Assembly (NCBI RefSeq): GCF_001641265.1
Contig: NW_020167534.1
Span: 868,001 to 932,000 of the forward strand
DNA: 64,000 nt
From: Pseudogymnoascus destructans
Lineage: Eukaryota; Ascomycota; Leotiomycetes; Thelebolales; Thelebolaceae
Reading direction: 5' to 3'
The number at the start of each line of letters is the position of its first letter. The first letter of the stretch is position 1. The translations under genes and the position numbers were made by a program. The notes under the pieces are model-generated. The model had not been told where the DNA came from and ran no database searches. It saw nothing but the letters and a program-made list of their open reading frames with translations. Below are positions 11,159-22,124 of the stretch, piece after piece.

Positions 11159-11633
11159 TGTAACGCTGACTTCTAAACGATAGAAGACACAGAGGTTCTC
11201 TTGCGTAAAGGTTTACTTATCAGAGGAGGCAGGGGATCAGACACAAAGGCTTCAAGTAACACGTTACTAGTATATAACAAATACTGTATTGAGTTGAGCA
11301 CGAAGCTCCTATCTAAGGAAATACTATCTACTTATATAGTGGCGTCGTGCCTAGTGGACTCTTGGGAACTCACTTGAGTCCTCGGAGTCCTGGACTCTTA
11401 GGACTCTTCTCATCATCCTGCGAGTCCGTCACGTGCCTAGTGGACTCCTGGGAACTCACTTGAGTCCTCGGAGTCCTGGACTCTTAGGACTCTTCTCATC
11501 ATCCTGCGAGTCCGTCACGTGATACTTTCGGAACTACTATTCCCCGCTGCCCCTCCAGGTACCAGGGCCGGTCTCATGCGACCTCCCTCCTTCCTGTCCT
11601 GTAGTTGGCCAGCCTTCTTGTTCCGTCGTAACA
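11159..11633 (-). repeat. 5' LTR of gypsy copy 1
   Basis: 475 bp, same ends and same pair of 86-bp internal repeats as the other three LTRs. It differs from the left LTR of this copy at several sites (for example gtggcg/gtggtg, cttgag/ctcgag, ctcgga/ctcaga), while the two LTRs of copy 2 look identical. Confidence 0.93.
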
Positions 11634-11839
11634 CTACCCCACTTGCCCCCTGTGACTCACACGTCACGTTACTAGGCCCTGGCCCTGTAACCATGATGTC
11701 ATGTTACTGTAGCCGTAACATAAAATTGATACACCTAATTTAATCATCCTCTGCTCCTTGTCATTGAGCAGGTGTTGTTGTTTTTTAGGCAAATGATCTT
11801 CATCATAGCTTATTCTTCTTCGTCGCGTAGCTTCTTGCG

Positions 11840-12073
11840 CTAATGATCTAGAGAAGCCCAGCTGCTCATGGAAGGCAGCTTCTCAGTAAAGTCACAGTTT
11901 GTTTTGCGATGACGTACATATTTAGAGCAACAGGTGGATTTTGGACCAGACGTAACACACCGCTTCTTGGTCCGAACGCAGAATTTATAGGGAGACATCT
12001 CTTCACTAGATTTGTTGATACGAAGGGCAAGGGCGATTTCTTCTAGTCTTTTCTTTGCGCTATAGGTGGTCAT
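11840..12073 (-). CDS. Diverged homologue of the gypsy antisense zinc protein, short
   Basis: 77 residues starting MTTYSAKKRLEEIALALRI. The segment FCVRTKKRCVTSGPKSTCC... VRHRKTNCDF aligns by eye with the cysteine cluster of the antisense protein of copies 1 and 2, with two cysteines replaced and the C-terminal coiled coil missing. It sits on the minus strand just left of a plus-strand LTR, the same position and opposite orientation as in the intact elements (antisense gene next to the 3' LTR). So it is the 3' tail of an older related element rather than a host gene. Whether it still makes a protein is unknown. Confidence 0.55.
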   Translation of the reverse strand: MTTYSAKKRLEEIALALRINKSSEEMSPYKFCVRTKKRCVTSGPKSTCCSKYVRHRKTNCDFTEKLPSMSSWASLDH

Positions 12074-12164
12074 GATAAAAAAAGAAGATGGCCTTGACTA
12101 CATAGCAGACGTCTATCCCACCTATTTAAGCGATGGAGACGACGCTAGCAGGGAAGGGGGATAG

Positions 12165-12562
12165 TGGTACAGCTCACCCTACCCTTAGCGTTAGGAAAGG
12201 GATTTGCTAGGAAGCTGCATATAGGAAGCCATAGTAATTGGTTAGAAGGAGAAGACAAACTCAGACATCACGTGATGGACCACGCAAGACCATAAGGGTC
12301 CAGCATAGGCCAGGACAATGTTAGACCACGCAGGACCATGATGGACCACAAGGGTCTATCATACCATTAGGCACAATGCCACTATATAAGTAGATAGTTA
12401 TTTCTTTGATAGGAGCTTCGTGCTCAACTCAATATAGTATTCTTTACAATACTATAACGTGTTACTTAGAAAGCCTTTGTGTCTAATCCCCTGCCTCCTC
12501 TGTCAAGTCAACCTTACGCAAGAAACCTCTGTGTCTTCTATCATTTAGAAGTTAGCGTTACA
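12165..12562 (+). repeat. Diverged gypsy LTR, plus orientation (3' LTR of an old relative)
   Basis: The right part is the reverse complement of the copy 1/2 LTR with many changes: ccactatataagtagatag (TATA region), aggagcttcgtgctcaact, cctgcctcctctgtca, and the end gttagcgttaca. The proposed left end tggtac follows a purine tract (gcagggaagggggatag) like the polypurine tract of the intact family. The left boundary is less certain than the right. With the antisense gene at its left it makes a truncated relic about 0.7 kb long. Confidence 0.65.
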
Positions 12563-12599
12563 GCATAGTATCAAGAGAATACTACTGATATCTTGTCTA

Positions 12600-13030
12600 C
12601 AGAAGACTGGCAGAACTTACAAAAGATTAAGAGTTTCTTATTATGCTTTCATGATGCTACACTTTCTACAGAGCCCCATGGTGCTACAATTAATAGAGTA
12701 TTACCAACAAGGACTTTATACTTGAACAATTTGAGTAGGGTAAGATCTTATATGTAGAGGATGCCTTCATGAGAAGGCGAAGCTGCGAGCTAAACTTGAG
12801 AGCTGCAAATCTGCACAGCAAGAATGCATGTTCGAATTAGCATTAGCCTATGTTGCAATTTTAGATGGGCGAAGTTGGACAAATACTACAATTTAACAGA
12901 CAGATCTCATGTTTATATTACAGCTTTAGTACTATGTCCATAGAATAAGTGGCAATACATAGAGGACAACTAGCCAATAGAATGGATTGCTAATGCAAAG
13001 GCAAAGGTACAGCTCTTCTAGAAAGGAGAG
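12600..13030 (+). pseudogene. hAT transposase remnant (central part)
   Basis: Plus-strand reading gives LSTEPHGATINRVLPT near 12660 and then WAKLDKYYNLTDRSHVYITALVLCP and NKWQYIEDN around 12870-12975, typical of the middle of fungal hAT transposases (KLDxYY...DRSxVYxAALVLxP). In-frame TAG/TAA codons interrupt it at several places, often where CAG or CAA would be expected. The right side is cut by the LTR at 13070. Confidence 0.6.
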
Positions 13031-13069
13031 TATAAATCTACAGCAATCACAGTCCCTATGCCAGCCTCC

Positions 13070-13441
13070 TGTAAGGATGCCTCCTTACCTAGATACGCGA
13101 AGAACCTGCCTCAGAGCTGTTACGGTCACTACAAGCATGAAATCCGACTCGGTGTGGTTTCGAACCAGTAGAGGAGCACATAGCGAGTTACCCTATAGTG
13201 GGGGACGGTAAGGGTGTAGGGTTCAGGGTTGATGCAGACCTGTTGCGGTGGAAGGTTCAGGGCTAGGGTTGGGATAACCGAGTCGGGCCCGTTTTGGGTA
13301 CTTAAGGAAACAGACTCAACGGGGTTCCCCCTTCATCTTTTTTGTATCTTCGTAGTAGACCTATAGGATAGCATCCGTTTAGCCTCCGACTCGCACTCTC
13401 ATATGCTATTACTGTGAGCTGGGTGCCCTGTGTCCTTAACA
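13070..13441 (+). repeat. LTR of a second retrotransposon family, copy A
   Basis: Starts tgtaaggatgcctcc and ends ctgtgtccttaaca. About 372 bp, and the inverted copy at 54615-54987 matches along its whole length, which fixes the borders. No target duplication is seen at this copy. A gag-like remnant follows on the right, so it is probably the 5' LTR of a truncated element in plus orientation. Confidence 0.7.
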
Positions 13442-13758
13442 TTATACAAAAAAGATCACGCCTGCCGGGGACGGCCGTACTTAAATAATATCCCACACCG
13501 GAACGACTCAGGAGAACTACCGTTACACCATCGACTGCAACTCGGTGACGTTTCAGAGGAGAGACCTGACGACTTCAAATAGCCGTGATTCCAGAGATCA
13601 AGCTGGTAAAGTCGCTGATGCGTGGACGCCAAATAGGATACGAGATCCTTAAGAACCCCCTCCTAGCACAGAGGAAATTGTGGACAAGAGCGTTGATAGC
13701 TACGAGCTACCGGAAGTCAAGCTCTTTCATATCGGTACCGATACACACCTGAGGCAAT

Positions 13759-14085
13759 ATGTCGAAAAAGCCGACATCAAACATACCCCAAGACAATGAC
13801 GGTCAACTGCCCAGAATGACTACCAGACAAACCACCGCTGCAGCTACGACCGCTGTGCCATCCGAAGACATCCCGAGTTGAATGGCCCACCTCGAAGCAC
13901 AGATACAGGAGGTCAAGAATCTACTAGTTACCCTTATGGCAGCCCAGACCAGAATCCTGTCCACACCGCCGGTGGACGCCCCCATACCCACAGTCGAAGC
14001 TACGGAGCAATGAACGCCTCGCACACGAAACACCCCCGAGACAGTTCAATTGCCGCCTCTTCGGAACACTCGTTCTCCACTCCAA
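13759..14085 (+). pseudogene. gag N-terminal remnant of the second LTR family
   Basis: One frame reads MSKKPTSNIPQDNDG..., an Ala/Thr-rich stretch, then MAHLEAQIQEVKNLLVTLMA and a Pro-rich segment, resembling the coiled-coil start of fungal gypsy Gag. It contains two in-frame TGA codons, each where CGA is a likely ancestor. It lies 318 bp after the LTR, a normal leader distance. The reading merges into the pogo transposase sequence on the right, so that element probably landed here. Confidence 0.5.
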
Positions 14086-14103
14086 CACGCATTATCTTCA
14101 CAT

Positions 14104-15743
14104 TTGATGATGTCAGTACAAACTCAAGAAGCACAAATCATTTTAGCTATGGAAGCTATTCAATCATCAAAAAAATTACTCTTCGCACTGCTGCAAAACT
14201 TTACAATGTGCCACGTTCTACGCTTAGTGACAGAATGAATGGTCATTCTATTATCCACGAGCGCCGGCCAGCAAATCACAATTTGACTAAAACAGAAGAG
14301 GAAGTCATTGTTCGATATATACTTGATTTAGATGCGAGGGGATTTGCGCCTCGGATAGCTGGTGTGAAAGATATGGCAAATCTCATTCTAATATCACGGG
14401 GAGGAAGACATGTCGGACAGTTCTGGGCTCATCGATTTGTCAAACGACCAGAACTTAAGATGCATTTTAATCGCGTTTATAATTTTCAAAGGGCATTGTG
14501 CAAAGATCCTGAGCTAATTGGCGCGTGGTTTCGACTAGTGGAGAAAATATGGCATCCAAGACTGTGATTTCTACAACTTTGATGAAACGGGCTTTATGAT
14601 GGGCATAATTTGCCCAGCAATAATTGTTACGCGTGCGGACCGGCGTGGCAGAGGCAAAGCTGTCCAACTAGGAAGGAGAATGGGCTACAGCTATTGCGTG
14701 CATTAATAGTGAGGGTTGGAATCTCCCTCTGTTTTTGGTTGTTCAAGGGAAATTCCACCTCGCAAGTTGGTACACAGAAAGCAACCTTCCAGACAGCTGG
14801 GTGATCAAACCTACTAATAATGGATGGACGGATAATGAGACTGGTATCGACTGGATTCAACACTTCAACAAGCATACTGCTAGTCGAACAAAAGGGACAT
14901 ATCGCATGTTAGTACTTGATGGGCACGAAAGTCATGAATCTGCTGAATTCCAAGAGTATTGCAAAGCCCACAACATTATAACTCTTGGATTACCTGCTCA
15001 CTCTTCGCACTTAACTCAACCACTTGACGTGGGGTGTTTTAGTGTCTTGCGCGCATATGGTTGGCAGATCGAGACATATGTTAAGGCTCACATCAACCAT
15101 ATCACCAAGGTCGAGTTCTTCATAGCCTTTAAAGAAGCATATTTAGAGACCTTTACAACCCAAAATGCAAAGGCTGGATTCCGTGGAGCTGGATTAGTGC
15201 CCTTTAATCCTCAAGCAGTTATCTCAAAGCTAGATGTCAGGTTGCAAACCCCAACATCTCGACCACTCTCTCGTGATGCAGATCCTTGGGTTTCGCAGAC
15301 CCCTCGCAACCCCCACTGATGCTCTTTTGCAAACAACTCTTGTTAGGAGTCGTATTGCATGTCATCAAGGTAGCTCTCCAACACCAATTTTTCAAACAGT
15401 TGCTGCGCTAGCGAAGGGTACAGAACTGTTAGCTCACGAAGTGACCCTTTTGTCTGCTGAAGTGCACACACTTCGTGCAGCAGATGAAGCCCTTAGCAAA
15501 CGCCGTCGGCCTAAAAAGAGCCGTATCCGTCAAGGGGGCGCATTTACTGTAAAGGATGCACACGATGTTTTAACTCAAAAGGATGTGGATGAGCAGGTGC
15601 AACGTGATTTGCGTGCGAAGGGCGGGGGTCAAAAGGGAGGGCAACCAAGAGCACGACATTGTGGCACTTGCGGTAAGCCTGGTCATAATGCGAGAACTTG
15701 TCAAGTAGATGTAGATATGCCTAGTTCATTAAAATCCGACTAG
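14104..15743 (+). pseudogene. pogo-type transposase with CCHC zinc knuckle, frameshifted
   Basis: Homologous along its length to the intact transposase at 50025-51680. Pieces in different frames give an N-terminal helix-turn-helix (TLRTAAKLYNVPRSTLSDRM), a CENP-B-like second DNA-binding part, FYNFDETGFMMGI (first catalytic Asp), MLVLDGHESH, QPLDVGCFSVL (third Asp) and a C-terminal CCHC knuckle CGTCGKPGHNARTC. At least three frameshifts are visible: in an A run near 14170, near 14560, and near 15315. Members of this DDE_1 superfamily cut and paste their element at TA sites. Terminal repeats were not found with confidence. Confidence 0.85.
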
Positions 15744-16932
15744 TCGGATTCAATTTAATTGTGTTATGGCTGTTTAATTGTATTTGGAGGCAGTAGCGTC
15801 ACGAAAAGTGTCCGGGGTCATGATATGTCCGGGGTCATGATAAACCACGTTATGATTTTACGCTTTATAAATAATCATGATTATGATTACGACTAAAAAA
15901 TCATGATTATAATTGATTTTCTAACCATGTACAGCTCGAGCTTTCTTCTTGCCATCTCTGATTGTCTATAACCACCTACCTTGCTGTTGTTGACTCCTGT
16001 ACCCGTGACTCCCAAAACCAGCCTGTCGATGTTAGTCTACCACTATCATACGATTCCCCTATCCCTCACCGTCATAATCATCCCATCCACGCCCTCTTCC
16101 CAGCCCTGAAATAAATCATGCCATCCAAAACAAGAAGGGACGATGGTCCAGGCACATCCAGGTACTGCCCTATCCCCTTTGATTCACCTCTCCATCTCCA
16201 ACAGAAGGAAGGAGCGACCAAGCCTTCCTTCCCTCTTTCTCACCGTATCCCATACCACCCACCACCATCTCTGAGAAACTTATCTACCCCTCTAAGGATC
16301 GATACTAGAATATGGGCCGATATTTCGCCGAACCGCTTCGCTTCGCCTGTTCTTTGTAGTTGTGAACTTTGTCGTCGGCGACCGCTTGTTCGGCAACCTT
16401 TCGTGTTTCTGTAAACTGGATGCGGTCAACACATACATACTTTGCATATTTGCACAACTAACCTTATATACTTGCTCCGTGGGAGCTGGGGGTGTGTGAA
16501 TAGAAGCATTTTCTTCTTATTCTTTGATTAGGGACGCGACAGAGAGGTTTTATAGGCTTGGTGAGTCTGCATATCTCCGGTTTGGTCTTGGTTAGGCGTG
16601 GACTTCAATGCCACTTTGTCCTTGCACCTCCTCAAAGCTGAGAAGAGAGCCTGAAAGGAAGAATGAAGACAAGAGAAACCTTTATACTCCCACCTTTTAT
16701 CTCTTTCTTCCTTTGTGGAGGCTTGGCTGACCAGGAGCCCCTTTTCAGAGCCTGCTCTTCAGCAACAAGAGCTCTCCTCACTTCAGGTCTTCAGAGATCG
16801 AATATCTTGCACGGCATCCCATTCAAAGGTATAACGAGGCTGATAACCCCTTTCTTTTGGCTTCTGCTGACTTCCTTTCACAGTTTGCTCTTTGCTTCTC
16901 CCAAAAGAGCGTTCTCACTCGAGAGTACTGAG
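15744..16932. other. Intergenic sequence with a 17-bp tandem duplication
   Basis: Two adjacent copies of tgtccggggtcatgata lie at 15809-15842, followed by AT-rich repeats of atcatgatta (15880-15925). These may be the outer end of the pogo element or of another transposon. The rest, to 16932, holds short unconvincing frames and probably the promoter of the gene on the right. Confidence 0.4.
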
Positions 16933-17050
16933 AGATCGGAAAAATTTGCTCTCACTTTCGTTCAACAACCAGAGGTCGGAAACATTTGCTTCCCTTTTCT
17001 TTAACAACTAGAGCTCAGAAACATTTGCTCCCCACTTCTTCAACAACCGG
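16933..17050. repeat. Three tandem imperfect 39/40-bp repeats
   Basis: Units begin at 16933, 16973 and 17012 and follow the pattern aggtcggaaacatttgct..., ending caacaaccag or a close variant. They lie about 300 bp upstream of the ATG of the 785-residue gene, so they may be in its promoter or leader. Confidence 0.6.
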
Positions 17051-17334
17051 AGCTTGGAATAGCTTTGCGGATATATACCAACTTTCTTTGATCGGTATCT
17101 GTGCAAGCCAACCACACAAATAGATCTTGCTTGATATTGCTGTCCAAGCTAGTCTGCTTCAACCATATATAACCTGTTCACTAAGGTGTGATCAGTTGAG
17201 AGTGTGACAGAATGAGACTCTCCACATACTTTGCCGACGCTGGGGAAGTGTTCGTATTCAACCTGGGTGATGAGCTTGCAAGTATCCCAACTTACCACAT
17301 GCACTGAATATCCCCCCAATGCTAACTGAGACAG

Positions 17335-19692
17335 ATGCAGCAAATCCTCGACGGCGACTATGTGATAGTCTACATCCAGAGCATTGGTGGCCGCCGGCCA
17401 CCTAACGAAATCAACCCGACGACAGATCGGATGGTGAGAATTATGCCTTTCGAGAGGGACGGCGAGATCAGTGTTTCCGCGCGTCAAAGCTTCATCAGAT
17501 TCAACAATCATTTCCGCAATATCCGTGAGCTTGTCTTCTACCCAACTAGGAAGAGCGGGAGGGTCACCCTCGACAACTTGAAGGGTTCAGGCCCGCAGGA
17601 TACATCTCCGGACGCCAATAATAGTTCCATGACTGGCGAAGCTGGGGTGCGCATGGCAACAGGTGATAGATCCTGTTCGACATTCACCGATTGTGATGTA
17701 GATCCATCGCCTTCAGCGCATGATGACCGCATGGAGTATCTATTTGCAAATACCAAGAACATACGCCAGAAAGGCTCGGAAATTTCCTTCGGTATGGTAA
17801 TTAACACCGAGAATACCACTGGCTATGAATTTTGCCAAATTGAACTCGCAGCCGCCGAAGGAGACAGGGTGCTCATTGTGGCCATCAAAGTCCCGAAGGA
17901 GAAGAAACTGTCCAGTCTGTACCTCAAGAAACAGCCACTGAATGTAGATATGCATGAGCTTGTCGTTCAACGCTTCATTGGAGTTGACAAAGGCTTCTTC
18001 ACCATGAAGGAATATGGGAAGCAAGATAACGACGAGCCCATGGGCCCAAAGAGCCATACGTTTTATAACCTCGACCTTGGAGAAGATATGGAAAAGGACC
18101 TGTTCCAGAACTATTCACACGAGGTTGGGAGAGCGTGCCTTGAGCCGCATCAATTCAACGCTGGCCTGTTTGAGGAATGGCGCCAGATGATCCCATCCCA
18201 TACCATGGACGAACATCTGAAGAATATTTACGAGTTGTACACCCAAGAGGCTCTGTTGGTCGTCGGGCAGCTGAAAACCCCCCCTATGGACAGTAGCGAC
18301 GACGGCCACCAGAATCTTAGGGCCTTGACGGAGGAGAATGACCGGTTGAGACGTAAGCTGCACATCCTTCGAGACGCACAGACGTATGTGATGTTGAGGC
18401 GTAAAGATCTGGAGTTTGAGCGCGTCCAGGAGTACAACTTTGGGAAGAAGATCGGACCAGGTTTGCCGAGGACTAGGCGCACCACATCAGTCAGACGTAG
18501 GCCGACAAACAGCAACACGGCGCCTCGCCCTCTCACCCCAGCTCTGATCCACAGCAGCGGCAGTACGACAAACACGACGGCCCGTCCTCGCACCCCCCCA
18601 TCTCTGAGCTACAGCAGCGGCAGTACGACGCCGACCAATTCTCCCGTTAGGAGAGCACAAATGGCGAAACTAGCCAAGGGGAAAGAAGTGCTTCCTACCG
18701 GCAATGACAAGCTAAAGGAGATTTTGCAGAGACTCATGTCGGAGCCTAGCTTCCAACGCCTGAAGACTGAATCGAAAGGCAAAAATACTGCGGGTGAACA
18801 GGCCCGCCTGCGTCGCCAAGCCGAAGAGAATATGTGGCTGGTTAAGATCCCTTCTCTGGGAAGAAATCAAGTTTCGGATTCTGGTGGTGGTGGGCTAGTT
18901 CGTCCTAATGTTGGTCATTCTGTGGGAAGAAATCGAGTTTCGGACTCTGGTGGTGGTGGGCTAGTTCGTCCTAATGCTGGTGGTGGTAGAAATGCTGGTG
19001 GCAAAGCTGGTGCTGGTGGCAAACAAGGTGCCAAAGCAGGTGCCAAAGCAGGTGCCAGAGCTAATACCGGTGCCCGACCAGGTTCCGAGGTTCATGTTGC
19101 CGTCGAATATGATGCTGATATTCAAACTGGTGCTGATACCAGAGCTGATGCTGGTGGCGATGCTCGTGCCAATACCATTGCTGGTAGCAATGCTGCTGCT
19201 AATACCATTGCTACCATGGATACTGGTGCTGCCGTGGGTGCTAGTCCTGGCACTGCTTTGAATGCCGGCGATGATGAGGACTGGGAGTCGAGCGACGATG
19301 ACGAAGAAGGAGGTGTAAGTCTGACGCCCGATCCAGTCAACACTGAGCAGGAGCTGCCACCCCCAGCCACTCTGTGCAAGTCGCGTACTCTGGATGGCCA
19401 ACGTGATTCCGAATCCTCTCTTTCAACCCAAGAGAGCTTGACAAGGAAGCGTAGCCAGAGTTCTCTTTCATCCGAGGAAGGTTCGCCAGCGAAGCGTAGC
19501 CAGAATGGTGGCGACGGAGTGTCAACCAGAAGCGTCAGCCCTGAGGACAACTTATCTTCCAACGATGACGGTAAAATCGAATCCGGAGGAGGAACACCAG
19601 ACAGGGCTCCGAGTCCAAAGAAGCGCAAACTGTCTGATGACAGCGATGCTGTTCCGAGGGGTGGTAGATCAAACATTACGAAGTTGATGTAG
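17335..19692 (+). CDS. Unknown 785-residue protein, ordered N-half and low-complexity nuclear-type tail
   Basis: A single open frame from ATG 17335 to TAG 19690-19692. Residues 1-300 look folded and contain no motif I recognise. Residues about 325-365 form a charged, probable coiled coil (TEENDRLRRKLHILRD). From about 370 the protein is low complexity: Ser/Thr/Pro repeats (SSGSTT twice), two copies of SDSGGGGLVRPN (about 510-545), Gly/Ala/Lys and Asn/Thr/Ala repeats, an acidic block (DDEDWESSDDDEE), and C-terminal basic clusters including SPKKRKLSDD, a likely nuclear signal. The start is uncertain: a short upstream frame (ATG near 17212) followed by a branch-site-like tgctaac and AG next to 17335 hints at a 5' exon, but no donor keeps the frame convincingly. 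Confidence 0.7.
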   Translation: MQQILDGDYVIVYIQSIGGRRPPNEINPTTDRMVRIMPFERDGEISVSARQSFIRFNNHFRNIRELVFYPTRKSGRVTLDNLKGSGPQDTSPDANNSSMTGEAGVRMATGDRSCSTFTDCDVDPSPSAHDDRMEYLFANTKNIRQKGSEISFGMVINTENTTGYEFCQIELAAAEGDRVLIVAIKVPKEKKLSSLYLKKQPLNVDMHELVVQRFIGVDKGFFTMKEYGKQDNDEPMGPKSHTFYNLDLGEDMEKDLFQNYSHEVGRACLEPHQFNAGLFEEWRQMIPSHTMDEHLKNIYELYTQEALLVVGQLKTPPMDSSDDGHQNLRALTEENDRLRRKLHILRDAQTYVMLRRKDLEFERVQEYNFGKKIGPGLPRTRRTTSVRRRPTNSNTAPRPLTPALIHSSGSTTNTTARPRTPPSLSYSSGSTTPTNSPVRRAQMAKLAKGKEVLPTGNDKLKEILQRLMSEPSFQRLKTESKGKNTAGEQARLRRQAEENMWLVKIPSLGRNQVSDSGGGGLVRPNVGHSVGRNRVSDSGGGGLVRPNAGGGRNAGGKAGAGGKQGAKAGAKAGARANTGARPGSEVHVAVEYDADIQTGADTRADAGGDARANTIAGSNAAANTIATMDTGAAVGASPGTALNAGDDEDWESSDDDEEGGVSLTPDPVNTEQELPPPATLCKSRTLDGQRDSESSLSTQESLTRKRSQSSLSSEEGSPAKRSQNGGDGVSTRSVSPEDNLSSNDDGKIESGGGTPDRAPSPKKRKLSDDSDAVPRGGRSNITKLM

Positions 19693-20498
19693 TTGATGGG
19701 TTCTTGTTGTAGATGGAAGGTCTTCAATTTCAGGCTATAGGTGGTTGTGTTTTCGTGGGGTAATGTGTTTGTCTGTCGTTTTTCATGGTGGAGCTTACTG
19801 GTCTTTCCTTATTTGTGCTTTCTTAGACACTGTGTCGACTAGCACCGCGGAACAGTTTGCTGGCTTTTTTATATGCGATCTCTTTTCGGACAGATTCCAG
19901 CAGCTGGGTTCAGTTGTTCGTCATCTTATAGTTGTTTGGTTTTTCTCGAGAAGTACAAACTCCAAGACAGCGGTTTCTCACTTGAAGAACAGCATTCCTT
20001 CCTGGGTTACTGAAGAGGAGGCCGTTCCATAGATGGGTTTTAACGGAGCGGTTGTGTACGTTACTTTGATTTCACCTTTCTGAATAGCAAGGAAGGAATA
20101 CAGATGCAATGCCTTTATAGACTTGATGCATAAAAAAGTGATCTTTAAAAGTGCCGTGAAATGAACGTTTTTATATTAAGATTTAAGATCTTTATTATAG
20201 ACGCCATCCACGTGATCGTCCCACACGTGTGCAAGGGGCGGCACCAACCCAAGACTGCGAAAGTGGTCCGTGCGCGCCACCCATTTCCACGAACGAGGCT
20301 CCCAACACCGACGACGGGTACAGGTGGGACAAAGACGAACGCGCATACCAACCACGACCACGCATCCACACTATCTAAATTCCTGGGCATACGATCCAGC
20401 GGCCTGAGTAACGATCTCTCTACAATCGAACTGGAGCGGGTCAATTGGGCTGCTCTGCGGTGTTAGGGGCGCATCTTACGACCGGCGAGTTTACCAAT
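19693..20498. other. Intergenic region before EAF6
   Basis: 3' flank of the unknown gene and 5' flank of EAF6. No gene supported; the frames present are short and overlap on both strands. Confidence 0.5.
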
Positions 20499-21243
20499 AT
20501 GGAGCAGGCGGCTGTAGGGGCAGAGAAGGCGCAGACGGCGATTGCGACGGATGCGGATCCGACGAGGGGGATGCCGTATCATGATAAGTTGACTGGGGAG
20601 CTGAAGCAGGCGATTATGAAGAGGAGGGTGTTGGAGAGGAATATTGTTGGTCCCCACCCCACCTCACGTTTCTTGTTTGTGGTTGATGCGTTGCGTACTT
20701 TTGGGAGCGGGATTGGGGGTAGTTGATGCGGGAGTATGGGAGTATTGGCTAACGGATTAGATGGCGCTGGATGAGACGATTTATAAGAAAGAGGGGGAGT
20801 ACCTCGAGGACACGCCACATGGGAATGTGTTGACGGGGTTCGACAACTACATCAAGAGTATAACGAGCAATGCGGTGGGGAGGAGGAAGCAGGGCGTCAG
20901 CGAGAACGATAGAGTGTTTTCGCGGAGCAGTGTTAGGCTGGCAGATTTCATGGTATGGACGCACATCCCCATCTCCTTGCTTGCCGCTTCACCGAAGACG
21001 CCGTGGAAAGTACAATGCTGATGTTAATAGGATTCTCCCGGCGGACTGTCAACACAGACCACGCCTTCAGGGGCGCCAACACCCATTTCGGCTGGGTTCG
21101 GGAGGGAGGGGAGTGGGAATGCGACGCCCACGAGCGCTACGGCGCGGGCTGGGGTGAAGAAGAAGCGTGGGAAGGGAGAGGGGGACGATAGTGAGATGGA
21201 GGAGAGGGAGGGGAAGAAGGCGAGGGCGGGTGCAAGGAAGTAG
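20499..21243 (+). CDS. EAF6: Eaf6-like subunit of NuA4/NuA3 histone acetyltransferase complexes, 3 exons
   Basis: Exons 20499-20645, 20761-20952 and 21031-21243 join in phase 0 to 183 residues. The N-terminal coiled coil (GMPYHDKLTGELKQAIMKRR...LERNI) runs into MALDETIYKKEGEYLEDT and GNVLTGFDNYIKS, then RVFSRSS, which is the Eaf6 signature order. The C-terminus is disordered with STQTTPSGAPTP and a Lys-rich end. Eaf6 helps assemble MYST acetyltransferase complexes on chromatin (family knowledge). The first intron has an unusual GTTGGT donor but a good ctaac branch site just before its AG; the second is 78 bp. The first ATG of the coiled-coil frame was taken as start. Confidence 0.87.
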
Positions 21244-22124
21244 AGGAGAGCAGTGAGTGAGAATATCTGGCGTATTGGCGATGGGGACAGGGCGTTACTG
21301 GGTGGAAGGGGTTGGGCTGGCGATAGAGAGATCTTTTCGAGTCTGGGGAAATGCGTGTGTGAGCTGCAGCTGCAGTGATGATGCACGGTGATGCGCGGGT
21401 TTGGATCGTCTCTGCTGCCCCGCCAAGCGCGATGACAAGCTTTGAAGGTGGCTGGCAACCAAGAGTCATACTATCAGTCATAACATGCAGCTCCAGCTCA
21501 GTCAGGCTGACGGCTGTGAAGCTTGTTCTTTATATCGAACGCAAGGGGGAGTCACATAATTAATCTCATTGCAATGTTATTGACAGTAATCTGACGTTAG
21601 TATACGTCTGATATATCGAGTCAACGTGAAAATGAGAGTTGTCGTTGGTTGATCCCCGAATATCAGCTTTTTCTTTTCGTCATGGGAATGATGGGGCCTT
21701 GGGATGGGGGTCCAGGACTAGCGGCTGAATTCAGTTGGTACGTGCTTCGCTGGCGCAAAATAAAAAGTTTTAATGGGATTTTTATATCTCCAGTGGCGAA
21801 TGGGTAAAAAGAGCCAGAGAAACAAACGCTCAACGATAAATGTAAAATACAAACTGGCCTTACATATTACAGTATGACTCTGATATTTCCCCCCCGTAGT
21901 CACAAATGCAAATATAGTTTGTTGTAGTCTGGCGATAAGCAGGGGAGTGAACTTCTTAGCTCGCTTAACCCGATCGCCTCCGTCCCTAGTGCTAGTGGCG
22001 CACTTTTTCTGGTGAGGCAAAAAAACTTCATATTAAAGTAACTTCAGCTTGTTCACATCACAACCTCACCACTTTCAAAACAACAACACAACTCCAGAAA
22101 TAACAACCCTACCCTAGATCCTTG
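21244..22124. other. Intergenic region between EAF6 and eIF4A
   Basis: No gene supported. 21620-22020 is AT-rich. The pyrimidine- and CAA-rich stretch from about 22050 looks like the start of the eIF4A leader. Confidence 0.5.

Larger units (their letters stand above)
4636..11633 (-). mobile_element. Ty3/gypsy chromovirus copy 1 (damaged)
   Basis: Two 475-bp LTRs enclose gag, pol and an antisense accessory gene in the same order as copy 2 at 38-45 kb, coding on the minus strand. Both gag and pol carry lesions: an early gag stop near 9332, a pol stop near 8102 and a 1-bp pol deletion near 7627, so this copy cannot make complete proteins. The bases flanking the outer ends (tctag on the left, ctacc on the right) are not a target duplication, and the two LTRs differ at several positions. 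Copy 1 may therefore be a product of recombination between elements rather than a simple insertion. Confidence 0.93.

Noticed and set aside
16118..17004. Two plus-strand frames of 98 and 113 codons as genes
   Set aside because: Composition is pyrimidine-rich leader-like and part of the second covers the 39-bp repeats; no domain or splice support.
17149..17511. 120-codon minus-strand frame over the start of the 785-codon gene
   Set aside because: It overlaps the longer sense frame and has no recognisable motif.
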